A DNA stretch of 64,000 nt from Ophioderma brevispina (GCA_023653785.1 JAMKCH010058171.1:1-64000); one strand, 5' to 3'. Shown: positions 1-11,235, numbered from the stretch's first letter. The notes: generated by a model from the letters alone, not told the origin. Numbers and translations: made by a program.

Positions 1-1371
1 AAAAAAAAAAAAAAAGAACCAAATTCAAGTAATTTGTTTGTTTAGACCCTAAACTTGGCTTTCACAACCTTATTGTTACCAAAGGAAAACGCTCCATTAT
101 TTTCCCACGTCATCCAAACACACAAACACAAATTTCAAGACAATACGATATAAGATAAACACGCAGTTAACAAAACCATTGGCTTCAAAACCCCAGTACT
201 ATAGACCCCCGAATACTTCGTGGGTCTAAAAATTAGATTCTAATTCATGACCATAATCCATTTGACTGTTTTTATGTTAAAATATGCACATGTGATGTGC
301 TGGGTCTACGTGGCCTTATTTCTATTATGCATTGCCTGGTCTTGTCACTCGCCAAACTTTCAGGCACCCAAGCTCGTGCTGTGCATAGGAATTGAAAACA
401 TACCTCTTTTCACATTTTTCATCCACAAAATTGCAATTTTTTGGCTTAAATATACCTTTTGTTTGCAATATCACAAAATCTCTTAATTCGCCCACCTTTT
501 CACACAAAACACGATGTAGATCAGTCAGTCCAGGCAGTCAATAAAGACACCAATGAAGGAAATGGGTGAATTTACAATTACCATTTCATCTGCATTTGTC
601 AATTAAAAATATTTGTGAATGAAAATCCATGGCGATAATCACACAATCATGAAACTACATTTCAGTAATTTTATTTTTGATATATCCAATCGAATTGTTT
701 GGTTGCATTGTAATAACCTTGTGTATTGTTCGCATGAATTCACCTGTCTGCTTATGAAAAATAGATAAATATGAAAAGCTTGTATCAAGTTAAACTTGCA
801 ATTGGATTGTCCAAATCCAAAGAGGTTCAAGTCAGGTGGGGGTTTTCTTTGAGGGCCTGCTACTGGTATCCTTATAACTAATACTACCTGTCCCAGGGCT
901 GGGTTGTTGGCAGCTCCATTGTGTTTCTTAGGAATCTGGTAAGAAGCCTAGCTGGTTACCCTGGTAGAACTAAAAAGAAGATCTACCTACAAGGGCGTCG
1001 GCAGCCAACCAGCACATTGACGTCAGGAAGGGCAATCCGGTCATTATCTTTTGCTTCAATAAATCCTTGCACTGAATTGCTGTGAATGTGAGGTGAATCT
1101 GGCCACCCCTGCTTGCGGGGACAAAACCGGATTTAAACTTTGGTTTTACTACTACTACTACTTTCAAACCATGGGAGGTACTTTTTGGGTTGGTATGTGC
1201 TGCCCAGATTTTCAAACATGGGGCTATGGATCTGATTTTGGGTTGGTTTGATGTTGGAAACAAGGGCTTTGAAGCTGATTCCCATCACAATTTGATTTTT
1301 TGAACTAAAATTTAGACAAGAACATATTCTTCTTACAAGAAAGGTGGGGTATCTGGAACTTAAATGCAGGC
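1..1371. other. AT-rich sequence, no gene recognised
   Basis: The window opens with a 15-base A run. The rest is AT-rich with only short chance frames. A 97-codon frame on the - strand at 970-1,263 is the longest; it has no recognisable domain and its valine run comes from a short trinucleotide repeat, so I do not call it a gene. I see no repeat unit, promoter or splice pattern I would defend here. Confidence 0.5.
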
Positions 1372-1375
1372 TTAA

Positions 1376-1727
1376 AGGCTGACACAGAGATTTCCAGAGG
1401 ATGGCGCCCTCAATTTTCTAACAAATCATGTTTTTTGCATGTACATGATGTACATAATGCTTGTCCACATACTAATCACTGTGTGAAATAGCTAAGCTCA
1501 ATCATGCCCTTCATTCATATAGAATATTACAACTTTGTAGTAAAATTCTGGATCTGGAATTTTTTTGTTATACACAGTATCCTATAGGCCTAGATGGTAC
1601 CTACTGTACATAAATGCTTACAATAAAACAAAAACAAAATCATCATGCATAAAATACTAGATTTTAGTTCTAGTTGACTATTTCAAATACACAAAAAAAA
1701 AATATTTCAAAATCTCTAAGTCAGCCT
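1376..1727. mobile_element. TTAA-flanked miniature inverted-repeat element
   Basis: The element is flanked by TTAA at 1,372-1,375 and 1,728-1,731. Its ends are inverted repeats: the left begins AGGCTGACACAGAGATTT, and the right end reads AGGCTGACTTAGAGATTT when reverse complemented. At about 350 bp, AT-rich and without a coding frame, it fits a non-autonomous DNA transposon. The TTAA target is typical of the piggyBac and Kolobok superfamilies, and the sequence does not say which one mobilised it. Confidence 0.75.
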
Positions 1728-1731
1728 TTAA

Positions 1732-2650
1732 GGCCAATGAAAGTCAATGTTATGTTTCCTGTAACATTTTTTTGCAAATCATAATGAGGCAACTATTTCA
1801 TTTTTCATTATTCATTATGCGTAATTTTGAAGTAACAGCAATTTCACCAACCTTCAGCGTGCTCTAATGGCTACAATATTGTGTCAAACCACCACCCAAC
1901 ATTTAAAAATGATTTTGCAACTGTTCTTTGGTTTAAAATCTACTAAAATTACATTCACAAGATTGTAATCACAGGAAGAAACCTTGATATTTTCTTTACA
2001 ATACAAAATAATGAACTTTTTAGAGATTTCAGCATCTCAAATGCGGGAAGAAAATCATAACGCGGGCGGGTTGCGGTACATAATTATTTTAATCCAGTGG
2101 TTCTCAATAGGTGGCGCATGGTCCGCTGCACGGGCCAAATCCTGGCCTGCCAACCAGGCACGTAGCCACCCGGGTGTTCCATTTACCCGGAGGCAACAAA
2201 TTCCGATCCCAAGCCAAAATTTCCCGGTCGGCAGGACAAAGAATCCAAAAAGGGGCCGATTTACATGAAATCTGTGACTTTTATTTCCTTCCTGATTTCC
2301 CCTCAAGAGGTATTGAGGGGGGGCCATCCCCTTTTAAGGTGCAATGATATTTGAGGACTGTGAACGAGACATAACTGCATGAAATTTCAACACCTAAATT
2401 CTAAAATCTCATATTGTCTTTAATTGAATCTATGATGTATGTGATGAGCATGATACTGGGTAGGGTCCGTTCAGAACGCAGACCTCGAGCGCTGCGGCGT
2501 CGAGGTCTGGGAAAAGTGTATTCAAAATGCTTTAGTATTTCATTACCGTACAAATGAATAGGCTGCGGGAATTTTTTTTTTACAATTAACCCGACTTATC
2601 CTCCCCCCCTTCCCCCGATATTTGAAGCATTTGGCCCTCGAACCGGAATT
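1732..2650. other. Non-coding; GC-rich patch that may be a hAT end
   Basis: Most of this stretch is AT-rich with no gene. A GC-richer patch at 2,095-2,330 begins CAGTGGTTCTCAA, which resembles the start of some hAT transposons, but I find no matching opposite end or 8-bp target duplication, so this is a hint only. A second small inverted repeat, CCCTCAA/TTGAGGG, lies near 2,300-2,325. Confidence 0.25.
2479..2509. repeat. 10-bp-arm hairpin
   Basis: CAGACCTCGA at 2,479-2,488 pairs perfectly with TCGAGGTCTG at 2,500-2,509 across an 11-base GC-rich loop. It stands out from the AT-rich flanks. It could be a transposon-end remnant or an RNA hairpin if transcribed; no role is shown. Confidence 0.6.
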
Positions 2651-2651
2651 C

Positions 2652-2659
2652 TATAAATA
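2652..2659 (+). promoter_or_regulatory. TATA-box-like motif
   Basis: TATAAATA lies in a locally GC-richer context. A full CRE consensus TGACGTCA follows at 2,795-2,802. The frame that would follow (2,743-2,991, 82 codons) runs into a fold-back repeat and has no recognised domain, so a functional promoter is only a possibility. Confidence 0.2.
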
Positions 2660-2821
2660 CCCGAGACTATCCTGAGTTCGAATATCACTCTCATCGCAGA
2701 TTTTTAACCTCTTTCATTCATGTCAAAATCCAACGAATAAATTTGCTTCTCAAAGCCCTAGCTAAAATGTCTTCCAGTGCGAATCAACAACCGCTGACGT
2801 CACGGCTAACTACGCTGGTTC

Positions 2822-2944
2822 CATGTAGTCCATCTAGAAGGACTCTCGTTTTCCCACTGACCTCGCACCGAGCGCGGAGGTGGCTAGGTCACAGGGACAC
2901 AGGGAGGGACGAGGCGAGGGTCCTTCTAGATGGACTATGTGAGA
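2822..2944. repeat. Fold-back repeat of about 120 bp
   Basis: The 17-base arm at 2,826-2,842 (TAGTCCATCTAGAAGGA) is perfectly inverted at 2,921-2,937. Pairing continues imperfectly inward, through a CTCG motif next to each arm and related GGTCA/TGACC words, towards a GC-rich centre. The whole can fold on itself. It is most simply a small fold-back or MITE-type element. Confidence 0.65.
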
Positions 2945-3282
2945 CGGGTCAGTCGACGGGAATTTCTAGTGCAATGCCAATGCGGTTGTAACATGGGAAG
3001 ACTTTCTTTAACCAGAAAAGCAGATAGAGACATAATTTGCTACTGGTGCTGTGGAATAAAATTTAGATAAGAGCTCAATGCAGCTGTAGGGATACGAAAT
3101 AGTGAGTAAATTTAAACTAAAACTTTCGCCAATTAGATCATTGCTCACCCTCGGGCTTCGCCAGCCCTCGTTGGCGTAGTTTCCGAGGTGAGCAGTTGTG
3201 ATAGGCCTACAAAATTTTTACTTTATGCTTGACTTACTCCGTAAGTGTCACATATTTGTGACCATTGTTATCTGTAGTGTAG

Positions 3283-3660
3283 TTAAGGGGGAGGCCCGAT
3301 TTAAGGATATGAAGCCTTCATCTTGATAGAATAGGCCTTCCACGCTTCACCACCCCAAAAACCCCCCCGTAAAGTTTCGCGCCGATATGTCCCATGTTTT
3401 CATGTGAGAGCAGCAAACGTGATTTCGTAGCTCCATAGAGTATACCGTGTAAAATTAATTATTGGTCGACCAAATTGGGTACATTTTCACTCATTACTGT
3501 CCAAACACACATCCTTTGGCCCTAAGATTTCACAGGGTACATAGAAAATAAGTACTTTCTTCTGATAATACCAAATATTTAACCACTTCCGGTAAAATCT
3601 GGGCTTCAGGGGACAGGCTATTGCGATCGGGCCTGGACTCTAATCTTGTTTAAGATATTT
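3283..3660 (+). mobile_element. Truncated TTAA-type element, relative of 34,389-34,900
   Basis: It starts at a TTAA followed by a G-rich end (TTAAGGGGGAGGCCC) and then matches 34,385-34,735 over about 350 bases in the same orientation, for example the shared words GTTTCGCGCCGATA and ACTTTCTTCTGAT. The opposite end present in the 34-kb copy is missing, so this copy is truncated on the right. It has no coding capacity. Confidence 0.65.
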
Positions 3661-4044
3661 TATCACACTGGAATCGAAGGGCCCATTTAAGCTCTGTAGG
3701 AGTAAATACCGATTCGAATAACAAACCATACACATCGGAAGTCCATTTCTTTTAATAGAGCCGAATGGTTAATTGATAAACACAGCTCGTCTCTTAAGCT
3801 CGTCTCCCATTCGATTATAAAATCCCTCGAGGTTCAAACACTGCAATTCGAACTACTCATAAAGCTTTAAAAGGTTGAAGTATACAAATGAATTTTATTT
3901 TTGAACTTATAGAAATGTTCATCAGTGATTTACGGTACCCTGTGTTAACATAGGCTCGTTATGTAACGTTTTAATTCAGCTTTCATGCTGGCACGAGCTG
4001 CCTCAAACTTCACAAAAGCAAAGCCAAAGGTTCCGAATTCGTCA
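3661..4044. other. Unassigned AT-rich stretch
   Basis: No coding frame, repeat unit or transposon end is recognisable in this interval. Confidence 0.4.
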
Positions 4045-4052
4045 CCGTTTGC

Positions 4053-4222
4053 CAGGGCTCGATTTAGAAGGGTTTTACATGCACAAATGCATGTAAAATT
4101 GGCTCAGTGCATGTCAAATTTTGCCTGTGCATGCAAAATTTTGTGTTTTTCAGCCAACTTTCAAGGAAAAATCAAAATGGTGCATGTGAATTTTATTTAA
4201 GGCTAAATAAAATCGAACCCTG
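4053..4222. mobile_element. hAT-type MITE, 170 bp, with perfect 8-bp target duplication
   Basis: The left terminus CAGGGCTCGATTT and right terminus AAATCGAACCCTG are inverted repeats with one mismatch over 13 bases. The element is flanked on both sides by CCGTTTGC (4,045-4,052 and 4,223-4,230), a perfect 8-bp target duplication. Eight-base duplications and CAGGG-type ends are hallmarks of the hAT superfamily. Inside are several copies of a CATGCAAAATTTT-like word; no protein is encoded. Confidence 0.9.
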
Positions 4223-4287
4223 CCGTTTGCGTGCATGTTTGACTTGTCAATCTGAAATCTCGTTGTTATCTTTATCTATTTTGGAAA

Positions 4288-4370
4288 GAATTTAGTATTC
4301 TGCCACAGTTAACGGAATAAACCGCATGTTGAAGGTGCCGAATTTTAAGTGGTGGCAGAATACTAAATTC
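4288..4370. repeat. 19-bp perfect inverted repeat at the duplication edge
   Basis: GAATTTAGTATTCTGCCAC (4,288-4,306) and its exact complement (4,352-4,370) flank 45 bases. The right arm is also where similarity to the second copy at 43.5 kb starts, so the palindrome marks the left limit of the duplicated block in this copy. Confidence 0.75.
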
Positions 4371-5539
4371 ATCCTAGGCTATAGAAGTTATAACCGTAAA
4401 TTTGTTCGAAATATTCTAACCGTAAAAAAATGGCAAAATGCCAAGCATTTACGGTTAGAAGTCCAAATGTACCAGAAATGGGAAGAAAGTTTTTGCAAGT
4501 GCAGTCGACTGGCGAGAAACTAATTTACAAGTCCATCGTCAAACTTTTCTGCAACGCAGGCCCGTCCAAATTTACAAAAGGGTCGGTCTCTATCCATCAA
4601 CTGGCGCAGTTGATGGATTAGATTTATTGATCAAGACATCAGTAGTTTCGGTTCCGCAACCTAAGTAAGGCCTGGGAAAATCCGCCGTTTCAGTGAGACG
4701 CAATTCCGAAGGGAAAAAATCAGCCAATTTTCTTGGCTCCTATCCGGGATCCTATCGCAGCAGGGGCCATGGTGTTGACAAAATCTTGAGGGTGTTGGGA
4801 AACAGATGCTCTAGTGACGTGTGACTGTGACAGGCTGCTGATGACCATGTGGGCATTTTTCACATTCATTCAACAGCGCTCTTTGGAGCTGGACGTGATT
4901 GCGATTATGTAATCTAGGATAGTTAAAGAAGGGCGTAGCAACCATTGATCAACATGAGACTGTAGCATGTGTCAGAAAGTATTCTTCACTTTTGCATTTA
5001 CCCGAAAAATTCAACATATTAGATTCTGATGTCTGAGATCCTAGTCTAGTCTCAAAAGGGGATTTTTTTTTTCAAATTGAGATCTTAACTCAACGGTGTT
5101 CCTTTAAGCTTCCGCTCCAAATGCTTTTGTTTATTTCATAGGATAAGAATACTTTTTGAGGATACGCAATTTTTTGCAATCCAAGATGGCCGCCATTACT
5201 ATGGCAACGGGTCACAGGAATGCTCAAAACACATGTCAGCATTACCGAAGGGTCGCTGTGTAAAGCTGGAGCCTGTAACAGACATCAATTGATTAAAAAG
5301 AATTGTGTAAAGTCAATGTCATAAAACTCTTGAAAACGGACTTTATCAAAGTGTAACTGCATTTTTCTCCATATTTGTTTTTTTGGCAATTGGTGGCCAT
5401 GGGAACAGTCATATCTCAAGAACATAGGGGGTCGGCACGTTAATTTGTTTCACTGTTTTTTCTTTCTAGGAGCACACAATGAACCAAAATTATTGAATAA
5501 TCTTTGGGACATGTTCATTTGATCTTTTGATCAAAACCA

Positions 5540-5795
5540 TACTTGGTTACTGGGGGCGTATAATCCCTCTCGCATTGCGTTGTACAGAAAACCGGGGATG
5601 CCTATACAGTGCTGTGTGAAGTGCAGAAGTGGCGTCGATGGCCAGTGGTGCAAAAAACAAAGGTGCAAGTAAAAAGCTAAACTCCTGAGGGTGACTAGCG
5701 AATTTGACACGGTAAGGGTGACAAACCGGGATTTCTTGAAGTGCACAGTTCTGAAAATCTGGGTAGTAGGTGATGAGACCGTGTTTGTGTTAATT
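5540..5795. other. About 255 bp present only in copy 1 of the duplication
   Basis: The second copy (about 45,830-45,850) runs straight from the ACCATA before this segment to the ATTATGGTTTC after it, so these bases are an insertion here or a deletion there. I see no terminal inverted repeat and no clear target duplication, so the type of event is unresolved. Confidence 0.5.
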
Positions 5796-7502
5796 ATGGT
5801 TTCTGCTGTTGAGATGTAACCAGACTTCTACCCTGACCTTACATGCAAGAATGTGCTACGATTTTGGTTCATTAACTAGCTTTAAACCTCAGCTCAAAAT
5901 TGCTTTTTGTTTCATCCAATGAGGATGAATACTTTTTAGAGTCATTACTGTTCCGTATGGACACATGCAAATTTTACAAATTCAAGTTGTGCATTACCAT
6001 GGCAAGGTCACAGGACCAGCATTTGGCATGTTAATTTTGTGCCACAGGTTTAGGGTACGCATACAAACATTAACACTTGCGATACTACTTATGAAAGATT
6101 GAGGAAAAACAAGTTTTATGAAAGTGTGGTTCGGACTAGGATTCCCCCTTAAGCGAACAGATTGACATCACTGCAATAGTGTAGTGATTCAAGAACCACC
6201 TGTTTGGATACAAAGTTGTAAATAGTTATTGATTATGACTCAGAGGCAAACTAACCTGTAAGTCAGTGGAAGTTAAAGGGTGTGTCGATCGTCTTTGGGA
6301 CCCCCCCCCTGATTTACCCAGAAGTAGTATCGATTTTGATCTCAGATGAAAAGACGTATTTTCCATTGTCGTCCTGAAATTTGAACCCTCAATCCATTTC
6401 AATCCACAAGATATAAACAAAAAACCGCGTTTTAGTGGTCCAACAATATTAGCACGGTATTTATGGGGCTTGGCAATATGCAGTATTGCGTGTATCATAA
6501 AACCGCAATTTGTCCACGGTTACTTTTATTGGGCCTATGTGCAGGTGTCAGGCTCTCATAGTCATTTTCAAGTAGAGAAACGTAATAGACATAAATCGGA
6601 ACAGAACCTTTAAAGGGGTGGACATGTTTTAGAACGTCTTATTTATTTTTACTTCTTACTATGTATATAGAAGTAAAAGACAAAAAAAGGAACTTTATCA
6701 GCACTTCAAACATTTTTTTATGGAGCCATATTAAAAGTAGCGTAAAGTCGTTAACCGCCGAGAAGCAATGAGAACCAAGAACCTTCTGCGGGAAACCGTC
6801 CGAGATGCAATGAGAACCCACAACGAGTTTTTCGGGAAGACGAGATGCAAGAGAATCATTCGTCTCTGCGGGAAATGGTCCGAGGTTGCAATGAGAGCAA
6901 TGAGGAGTTCATTTTTGCGCGACAAAAAATAGTTGTAAGTCGAGATGGCATTTTCGACCGGTACCAAGGAATTGTTGCACCCCATTGCATCTCGTGCGGG
7001 TTAGGGTTAATTGCCATAATGAGGCACTTCAGAAAACGTTGGAGAGCTTATACAATCGGGAGGCCTTATGTGTGACATCCTGTTTACTCCAGGGCACTCG
7101 CGAAAATTTCTGTGCGGTTTTGGCCCAAGTATGATCCTGGACTTATATGGTCAAAGACTCTATGCCCTGAGTATGCAGACAATATTGCATACTGGACCAT
7201 TTGATCTTGGAGCGTAATTTTGGGCCGAAATCTCATCGAAGCCCTCTTGGTGCCCAAGTGGCAAACAGGTTGCGTCACCACGGGATGTGCCCGGATGTTG
7301 TTACTCTTTTGGAAAGTTTTTTCAGCGTGAGTTGGGTGGGTGAGTATTATGCAAATCAATAAAAATGGGGGGAGATCGTGTAAAACCTAAATGAAATAAA
7401 GCAGCACATTTTTAGCTTATGTGTTACCAATTTGTTATATTGTCCAAAAAATGTCTGCCCTCTTTAAGGTTTAAACTCTATTGATTGCTTTGTTGTTACC
7501 AG

Positions 7503-7597
7503 GATCAACCATGCCAAGGTGTAGCAATTGTAAGCAGTCTGGTGGGTAATGAGCACTATGGTGGTTATTACTGCAGTTTGTGTGATACTCAATCAAG
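7503..7597 (+). pseudogene. Exon-like zinc-ribbon piece, copy 1 (TAF1B/Rrn7-like?)
   Basis: A pyrimidine-rich tract and CAG (ending 7,502) precede the segment, and GTAAAT follows at 7,598, giving splice-like borders. An ATG at 7,511 opens MPRCSNCKQSGG, and further on comes YYCSLCDTQS, so two C-x2-C pairs spaced like a zinc ribbon. A small deletion between the pairs breaks the frame in this copy. The ribbon followed by a TQS-type sequence recalls the N-terminal zinc finger of the RNA polymerase I factor TAF1B/Rrn7; that is an inference from short motifs. The donor phase (2) does not match the phase-0 start of the next exon candidate at 9,902, so a joined gene is not proven. The same piece recurs at 47,547. 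It is probably a decayed or mis-sequenced 5' exon. Confidence 0.35.
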
Positions 7598-8029
7598 GTA
7601 AATTGGCGAAATACTCAGGATTCCAGAAAATATACTTTTTGTTTTTGGTTGAAGAATGTTGTTTTTGTGGGATGAAAGTAGACCAATCACAATCTTTATT
7701 TAAGACCTACTGGGAATCATCCCCCTCACCACCTCTCTACACTCATCCTCCCCCTTCCGCTCCCACCCTACCTTTTTTCCCATCCCCCCACCCAAAAAAT
7801 TGTGTTGTATATTCGTTAATGAAGGCAAATCTCAATGATAGCAGTGGCATTGTCATCATTGTACTGTGTACCAAGCGTCAATGCATTCCGTGAAAGAGAA
7901 TTGTATAAGCATTCATTAGCTTGCTCATGCAGGGATGCAGTGTACCTGGTGTGCCGATGTTAGGTGGACTGTTAAGTGTCATTTTCTGATGCCTTCACCC
8001 GCTAGTAAAAAGAAACCAATGGACCCAAG

Positions 8030-9060
8030 TCTCATACTAGGTGTACACAGTGACCTAATGAAACCCTATATTGACCTTTGACCCAATTTCAAAAATCAAT
8101 ACAACACTTCTGCAAATAAAATGCTAAGAACCACTGGTCCAGGACTCATACAGGTATACACAGAATGATCTCCTTGTGGCCCCATGTGACTCTTGACCAA
8201 TAATGACTTATATGACCTTTGACCCCATGTGATCAGAATATATAAATTTCTACAAGTAAGGTACTGTGACACAAAAAACATGTCAAAAGAACAATACAGT
8301 ACAAGACTAATATGGGCAGTACACAGATTGACCTCTAATCACCCGAAACAATATTTAGGGTTATGTTTGACCCATGTTAATATATATGTAACACTTAAAT
8401 GTTTTTCTGGCAAATGCAATGATATGGACCACCAAACTGGCAAAAATGAACTGGGGAAGAGTGCATAAGGGGTATGCACAGATTGACCTCTACTGACCAT
8501 GCTTGACCTTTGACCGTTTTGTCAAAAACATGTTAAAACATTTCTTCCAATTAAGTTGATAACCACCAAACTTGCTAAAAAGAACCACTGGCCAAGACTC
8601 ACAGTCTATAGTCCAATGACCTCCAAATGATCCTACATGACCTGATCCCATTGTCAAAATTATAAAAACCCTTTTTTCTTCCATAAATAACATGCTACAA
8701 AACCTAATTAAACAAAAAGGACTGATTTATCTCCACTGTCAATTATGTGACCTTTAACCCAAGTTTGCCAAAATATATACTACATTGATGTCATATAGCC
8801 ACCAAACTTGCCCAAAAGAACACGGCCCAAGGAATAATGGATGCATGCAAATTGACGTGTTAATGACCCTGCATACCTTTGGACCCATTTTGTTAGCAAT
8901 CATAAAACAATATTTTCCAACAAAAATGCTACAACAAATTAAAACAACCACTGGCCCAAGACTCATAGTTATACACAGATGAACTCTTCTGACACCTATG
9001 TGACCTTTGACCCCCATTTAAAATACAGAACAACATTTTTTCTTCAATAAAGTTGTATAA
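8030..9060. repeat. Tandem array, units of about 135-150 bp, copy 1
   Basis: Seven or eight degenerate units share the order CCAAACTTGCC, AGAACCACTGGCC, AAGACTCA, TACACAGATTGACC and GACCTTTGACCC. The array begins after the zinc-ribbon piece and lies inside what would be the intron before the 9,902 exon candidate. A shorter stray block of the same unit is at about 9,630-9,830. The same array is present in the second copy, so it predates the duplication. Confidence 0.75.
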
Positions 9061-9901
9061 CCCTAAAGGACATCGCCGGATAAGGAATGAAGGACACTCT
9101 CTATAGTCTCATGCGATGGATAATTTTGAAACATTAACAAAATTACAATAAAAAAAAAAGCCAATAATTTATTGATTTTTAAAAAAAAAATCCCATGCGT
9201 TAGATTAAAGATGTGGGCCATTTCTGGGGGTTGTATTCCAGAGTCTGTTGGTGTGACGACTGTTATATATCCAATTCGTGCAGCAGCTAAGTAATTTGGG
9301 TATTGTTTATAAAAGGGCTGCCTCATGTAGCCTCTCTGTAGCTTATGAAGGAAAAAGGTTCTATCTAGGCATCGCTTACAAGCTCCATAGCAAAGGAAAC
9401 ATCTTCCTGTTTCTTCATTCAAGTACTAATGGTCATTGAACTGTCGTCAATATGCTCTAAGTTTTTTCCAGAGGTTGCCCCTGAAGTTCTCGGACTTTTT
9501 TCATGATTTCTTGATACAAGTGTTTTGGGGTTAAAAACACTTGACGTCATGATAAAGTAGTTGTAAAACACCAACTCAAAAATGATGGGAAATATAAATA
9601 TTGATAATTATAGAGGGCCTCCTTTCTCAAAGACAACCACTGGCCCAACACTCAAAGGTATATGACTTTGACTCAAAAGACCCACTGGCCCACACTTTTC
9701 AAAACGGTATATGACTTTGACTGACCTTTCATGAGCCCTACATGACTTGTCAAAATCTAAAACACTGTCTTCTGCAAATCAAAATGTATAACATCTAAAA
9801 CACTCGCTGGTCCAGTACTTACATGGGATATGACGTTAAGCATGACTAATAGTTTGTGTTGGTCTGTTTTTATTAGTTACCATGTTATTTTATTGTTACA
9901 G

Positions 9902-10034
9902 ACTATGCAGGTTATGTCAGCAGAGGAGGAAATCGTAACAACCAAAGTTAGTGCAAGTCATAGTCACAAGATCCAGAAAAAGGAAGTGCACAAGACTAGT
10001 GCCAAGCTACCAATCAAATTTAAATTTCTAAAAG
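9902..10034 (+). pseudogene. Exon-like lysine-rich piece, copy 1
   Basis: A T-rich tract ending TTACAG precedes the segment and AAAG/GTAAAC follows, giving acceptor and donor borders. The frame containing VMSAEEEIVTTKV and KLPIKFKFLK is open across all 133 bases, and the corresponding frame is also open in the second copy at 50,030-50,160 despite many other differences. That preservation is the best evidence for a real exon. The product is polar and lysine-rich with no recognised domain. If it belongs with the zinc-ribbon piece upstream, it would be the linker after a TAF1B-type finger, but the phases do not agree. Confidence 0.4.
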
Positions 10035-10087
10035 GTAAACTCATTTTTGGCCTTCGCACTCAAAACAAGATGATGTGGAGGGCTTTT

Positions 10088-10145
10088 GTGTAGATGGATG
10101 GTTAGACCGAGTGGATGGGTGGGCGGGCAGAGGGATGGACGGACA
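10088..10145. repeat. Degenerate (GGAT)n-like simple repeat
   Basis: A run built on GATGG/GGATGGAC words (GGATGGTTAGACCGAGTGGA and following) directly after the exon candidate. The second copy keeps it at about 50,215-50,280. Confidence 0.6.
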
Positions 10146-10162
10146 AAAAGAAATTTCATAAA

Positions 10163-10870
10163 ACCAAAATCGAATGACCAGTGTTTTTAGAATGCGAAGG
10201 CTGCTGAGATATCTGAAGGCATTTTGTCATTTTTGTGTCACCTGCAAGAATTGCAGGAGGTGACACTTACCAGTCCTTAATTCTGTCTGACTGTGTGCCT
10301 GTATGGCAGTGTGCCCGTATGGCCGTGTTTTCAAAGGTTAAAGTTTTGAATAAAGTTTCTCATTCGAGAAGTAAACGTCCAATTGCTACAGAAATTGGGT
10401 CATAGATGCCCCTTGGAAACCTCCATATGATGAGGTCAAGGTTCACATACCAAGGTCAAAGGTCATGTGAGGTCAAGTTATAAAATAGGCTGAAAACATC
10501 AAATTGGCTTAATTTGAGAAGTAAAAGTCCTATAGCTACAAAACTTGGATTATAAATGCCCCTTGGGAACCTCCATATGATGAGGTCAAGGGTCACATAC
10601 CAATGTCAAAGGTCATGTGAGGTCAAGTTATAAAATAGGCTGAAAACATCAAATTGGCTTCATTTGAGAAACCAAAATCGAATGACCAATGTTTTTAGAA
10701 TGCGAGGGCTGCTTAGATATCTGAAGGCATTTTGTCATTTTTGTGTCACCTGCAAGAATTGCAGGAGGTGACACTTACCAGTCCTTAATTCTGTCTGATC
10801 TTTTGTGCCTGTATTGCCATATGGCCGTGTTTTCCACGTTAGGTAGTTTTCAATAATGTTTTCTCAGTCG
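10163..10870 (+). repeat. Copy-1-specific tandem duplication, period about 508 bp
   Basis: The sequence starting ACCAAAATCGAATGACCA at 10,163 starts again at 10,671 and runs on through the same GTGTCACCTGCAAGAATTGC stretch. The second copy of the large block carries this stretch once (about 50,290-50,470), so the local duplication happened after the two large copies separated, or is an assembly effect. Confidence 0.75.
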
Positions 10871-11235
10871 AGAGTAAGCCCCATTTGCTACAGAAATTGG
10901 GTCATAGATGCCCGTTGTGAAACCTCAATATGATGATGAGGTCAAGGTCACATATCAAAGTCAAAGTCGTGTGAGTCAAGTTTATAAAATGGGGCTAAAA
11001 ACATCATTGGCCTCATTCATAAGAAAAAAAATCCAATTGCTACAGAATTTGGGACATGTATGCCCCTTGTTGGAGACCTTTTATATGATAATGTGGTCAA
11101 GGGTCACATACAAGGGCAAAGGTCACTGAGGTCAATTTTAATGGGCGACATGTTGAAGTCCAATGCAACTAAACATTCATATGATAATAAGGTCCAGGGT
11201 CAATTGTCAAGGTCAAAGGTCCTCTGAGGTCAAAT
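10370..11235 (+). repeat. GGTCA-rich tandem array, copy 1
   Basis: Units of about 155-190 bases repeat CCAATTGCTACAGAA, TTGGGTCATAGATGCCCCTTG, CATATGATGAGGTCAAGG and CCAAGGTCAAAGGTCA. The last word contains AGGTCAAAGGTCA, two half-sites spaced by one base, which is the consensus a nuclear receptor dimer would bind. In an old tandem array this may be incidental. Confidence 0.7.

Noticed and set aside
2743..2991. 82-codon frame after a TATA-like box
   Set aside because: Most of it lies inside a fold-back repeat and no domain is recognisable.
7549..7893. 114-codon frame overlapping the zinc-ribbon piece
   Set aside because: It reads the ribbon in the wrong frame and continues into a C-rich intron-like stretch.
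8040..9060. CRISPR-like regular repeats
   Set aside because: Units are long, degenerate and without unique spacers. The context is an animal genome; this is an ordinary tandem array.
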